From JARRNO01 sp037384885 (GTDB taxonomy: Bacteria > Acidobacteriota > UBA4820 > DSQY01), in the NCBI GenBank assembly GCA_037384885.1, contig JARRNO010000234.1, positions 1 through 5,073 on the forward strand: DNA of 5,073 nucleotides, in the 5' to 3' direction. This document shows, piece by piece, positions 4,493 to 5,073 of this stretch. Positions within the stretch are counted from its first letter, which is position 1, and each line of letters starts with the position of its first letter. The notes under the pieces are model-generated. The model was not told the origin of the DNA, did no database searches, and saw only the letters and a program-made list of their open reading frames with translations. The position numbers and the translations under genes are program-made.

Positions 4493-5073
4493 CTACCAGC
4501 CGAGAATGTAGGCGAACATCAGAGGCGCGACGATCGTGGCGTCCGATTCTACGATAAAGCGCGGCGTATCGGGACCGAGCTTCTCCCACGTGATCTTTTC
4601 GTTCGGCACCGCCCCCGAATAGGACCCGTAGCTGGTGGTGGAATCGCTGATCTGGCAGAAATACCCCCAGAGCGGCGTGTTCGCCTTTTTCATGTCCTGG
4701 CGCAGCATGGGAACCACGCAAATGGGGAAATCTCCCGCGATGCCGCCGCCGATCTGAAAGAAGCCGATGGAGCTCTGGGAGGCTGTCTGGCGGTACCAGT
4801 CGGCGAGGGCCATCATGGTCTCGATTCCCGTCCTGACCGTGTGAACGTTCTTGGCTTCTTTGCGCAAAGCCCGGGCGGCGTACATGTTTCCCAGTGTGGA
4901 GTCCTCCCATCCCGGCACAAAAATAGGAAGATCCTTTTCGCAGGCCGCCACGAGCCAGCTGTCGCCGGGGTCGATCTGGTGATGCCCGTCAAGCTTTCCA
5001 CTCCGAATCAGCTGGTAAAAGAACTCGTGGGGAAAGAACCGTTCGCCTTTCTCGTCCGCCGCCGACCATAAAT
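4493..5073 (-). CDS. Deoxyhypusine synthase-like protein, N-terminus beyond window edge
   Basis: C-terminal 192 residues of a deoxyhypusine synthase (DHS) family protein; full members are about 340-370, so some 150 are missing. The minus frame is open to the edge, so the GTG at 4951 is an internal valine. Visible family segments (numbered from the first whole codon) are FPHEFFYQL (13-21), PIFVPGWEDSTLGNM (49-63), QIGGGIAGDF (106-115), SYGSYSGAVPNEKITWEK (147-164) and FIVESDATIVAPL. DHS transfers the aminobutyl group of spermidine to a lysine using NAD+. Against human DHS, E158, W162 and K164 match E323, W327 and catalytic K329, but the GGG-x-x-KHH segment with H288 is replaced by GGGIAGDF. 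Bacteria lack eIF5A, so a polyamine-type reaction, or another role, is more likely than hypusination; the substrate is unknown. It ends 23 bases from the sirtuin stop. No promoter is visible here. Confidence 0.9.
   Translation of the reverse strand, partial: LWSAADEKGERFFPHEFFYQLIRSGKLDGHHQIDPGDSWLVAACEKDLPIFVPGWEDSTLGNMYAARALRKEAKNVHTVRTGIETMMALADWYRQTASQSSIGFFQIGGGIAGDFPICVVPMLRQDMKKANTPLWGYFCQISDSTTSYGSYSGAVPNEKITWEKLGPDTPRFIVESDATIVAPLMFAYILGW

Noticed and set aside
4450..4495. Terminator between the convergent sirtuin and DHS-like genes
   Set aside because: The only pairing seen is CCTC-GGC-GAGG (4454-4464) within the sirtuin coding end, a 4-bp stem without a T tract.
4176..4910. 244-codon minus-strand open frame
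   Set aside because: It is a shifted frame of the DHS-like gene running on into the antisense of the sirtuin, with low-complexity Arg/His/Gly content and no domain.
4813..4951. GTG at 4951 as the true start of the DHS-like gene
   Set aside because: The frame stays open to the window edge and the upstream residues (FPHEFFYQL, IDPGDSWL) match the family, so the start lies outside the window.
4106..5071. 321-codon plus-strand open frame crossing the sirtuin and DHS-like genes
   Set aside because: It overlaps two genes with clear family motifs on both strands, is rich in Arg and Gly as expected of GC-rich shadow frames, and shows no recognisable domain or ribosome binding site.
1..5073. CRISPR array, tRNA, rRNA, insertion sequence or prophage genes
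   Set aside because: No regularly spaced repeats, no tRNA cloverleaf or rRNA sequence, no transposase or integrase frame and no long terminal inverted repeats were seen.

Overview
The window is GC-rich bacterial chromosome, probably from a metagenome or draft assembly because a 65-base run of N interrupts one gene. Six protein-coding genes are packed tightly in three blocks. Nothing points to a plasmid, phage or transposon. Gene content is mostly housekeeping: purine synthesis, tRNA modification, protein deacylation and a polyamine-type enzyme. The GC-rich composition and the bacterial deoxyhypusine synthase-like gene would fit a Desulfobacterota (former Deltaproteobacteria) type organism, but this is a weak inference and no rRNA or marker gene settles it.

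Left block, minus strand, positions 2252 down to 1: a small soluble zinc-finger (zf-HC2, anti-sigma type) protein, then four bases later a CPBP-family intramembrane protease (CAAX/Abi type), then after 39 bases an MFS permease of the UMF1/Atg22-like family that runs off the left edge. The spacing suggests one operon. The 39-base gap before the permease holds a 12-bp perfect palindrome and an overlapping 6-bp GC hairpin.

Centre, 2253-2490: a divergent intergenic region of about 240 bases. It holds a good candidate promoter for the leftward operon, several short inverted repeats, a perfect TATAAT close to purE and the purE ribosome binding site.

Right block, plus strand, 2491-4469: purE (AIR carboxylase catalytic subunit / N5-CAIR mutase), a TsaC/Sua5-type threonylcarbamoyl-AMP synthase containing the N gap, and a class III sirtuin (CobB type) with the Tyr/Arg acyl-pocket signature. 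Spacings of 7 and 49 bases suggest co-transcription. The products belong to separate pathways: purine synthesis, the t6A tRNA modification and NAD-dependent removal of lysine acyl groups.

Right edge, minus strand, 5073-4493: the C-terminal 192 residues of a deoxyhypusine synthase-like protein, convergent with the sirtuin across 23 bases with no clear terminator. It keeps the counterpart of the catalytic lysine of eukaryotic deoxyhypusine synthase but lacks the Lys-His-His segment, so its reaction is probably not classical hypusination.

I did not find a clearly new multi-gene system. The points most worth a second look are the orphan anti-sigma-like protein paired with a membrane protease, the altered active site of the deoxyhypusine synthase-like protein, and the small structured elements in the two leftward-operon gaps.
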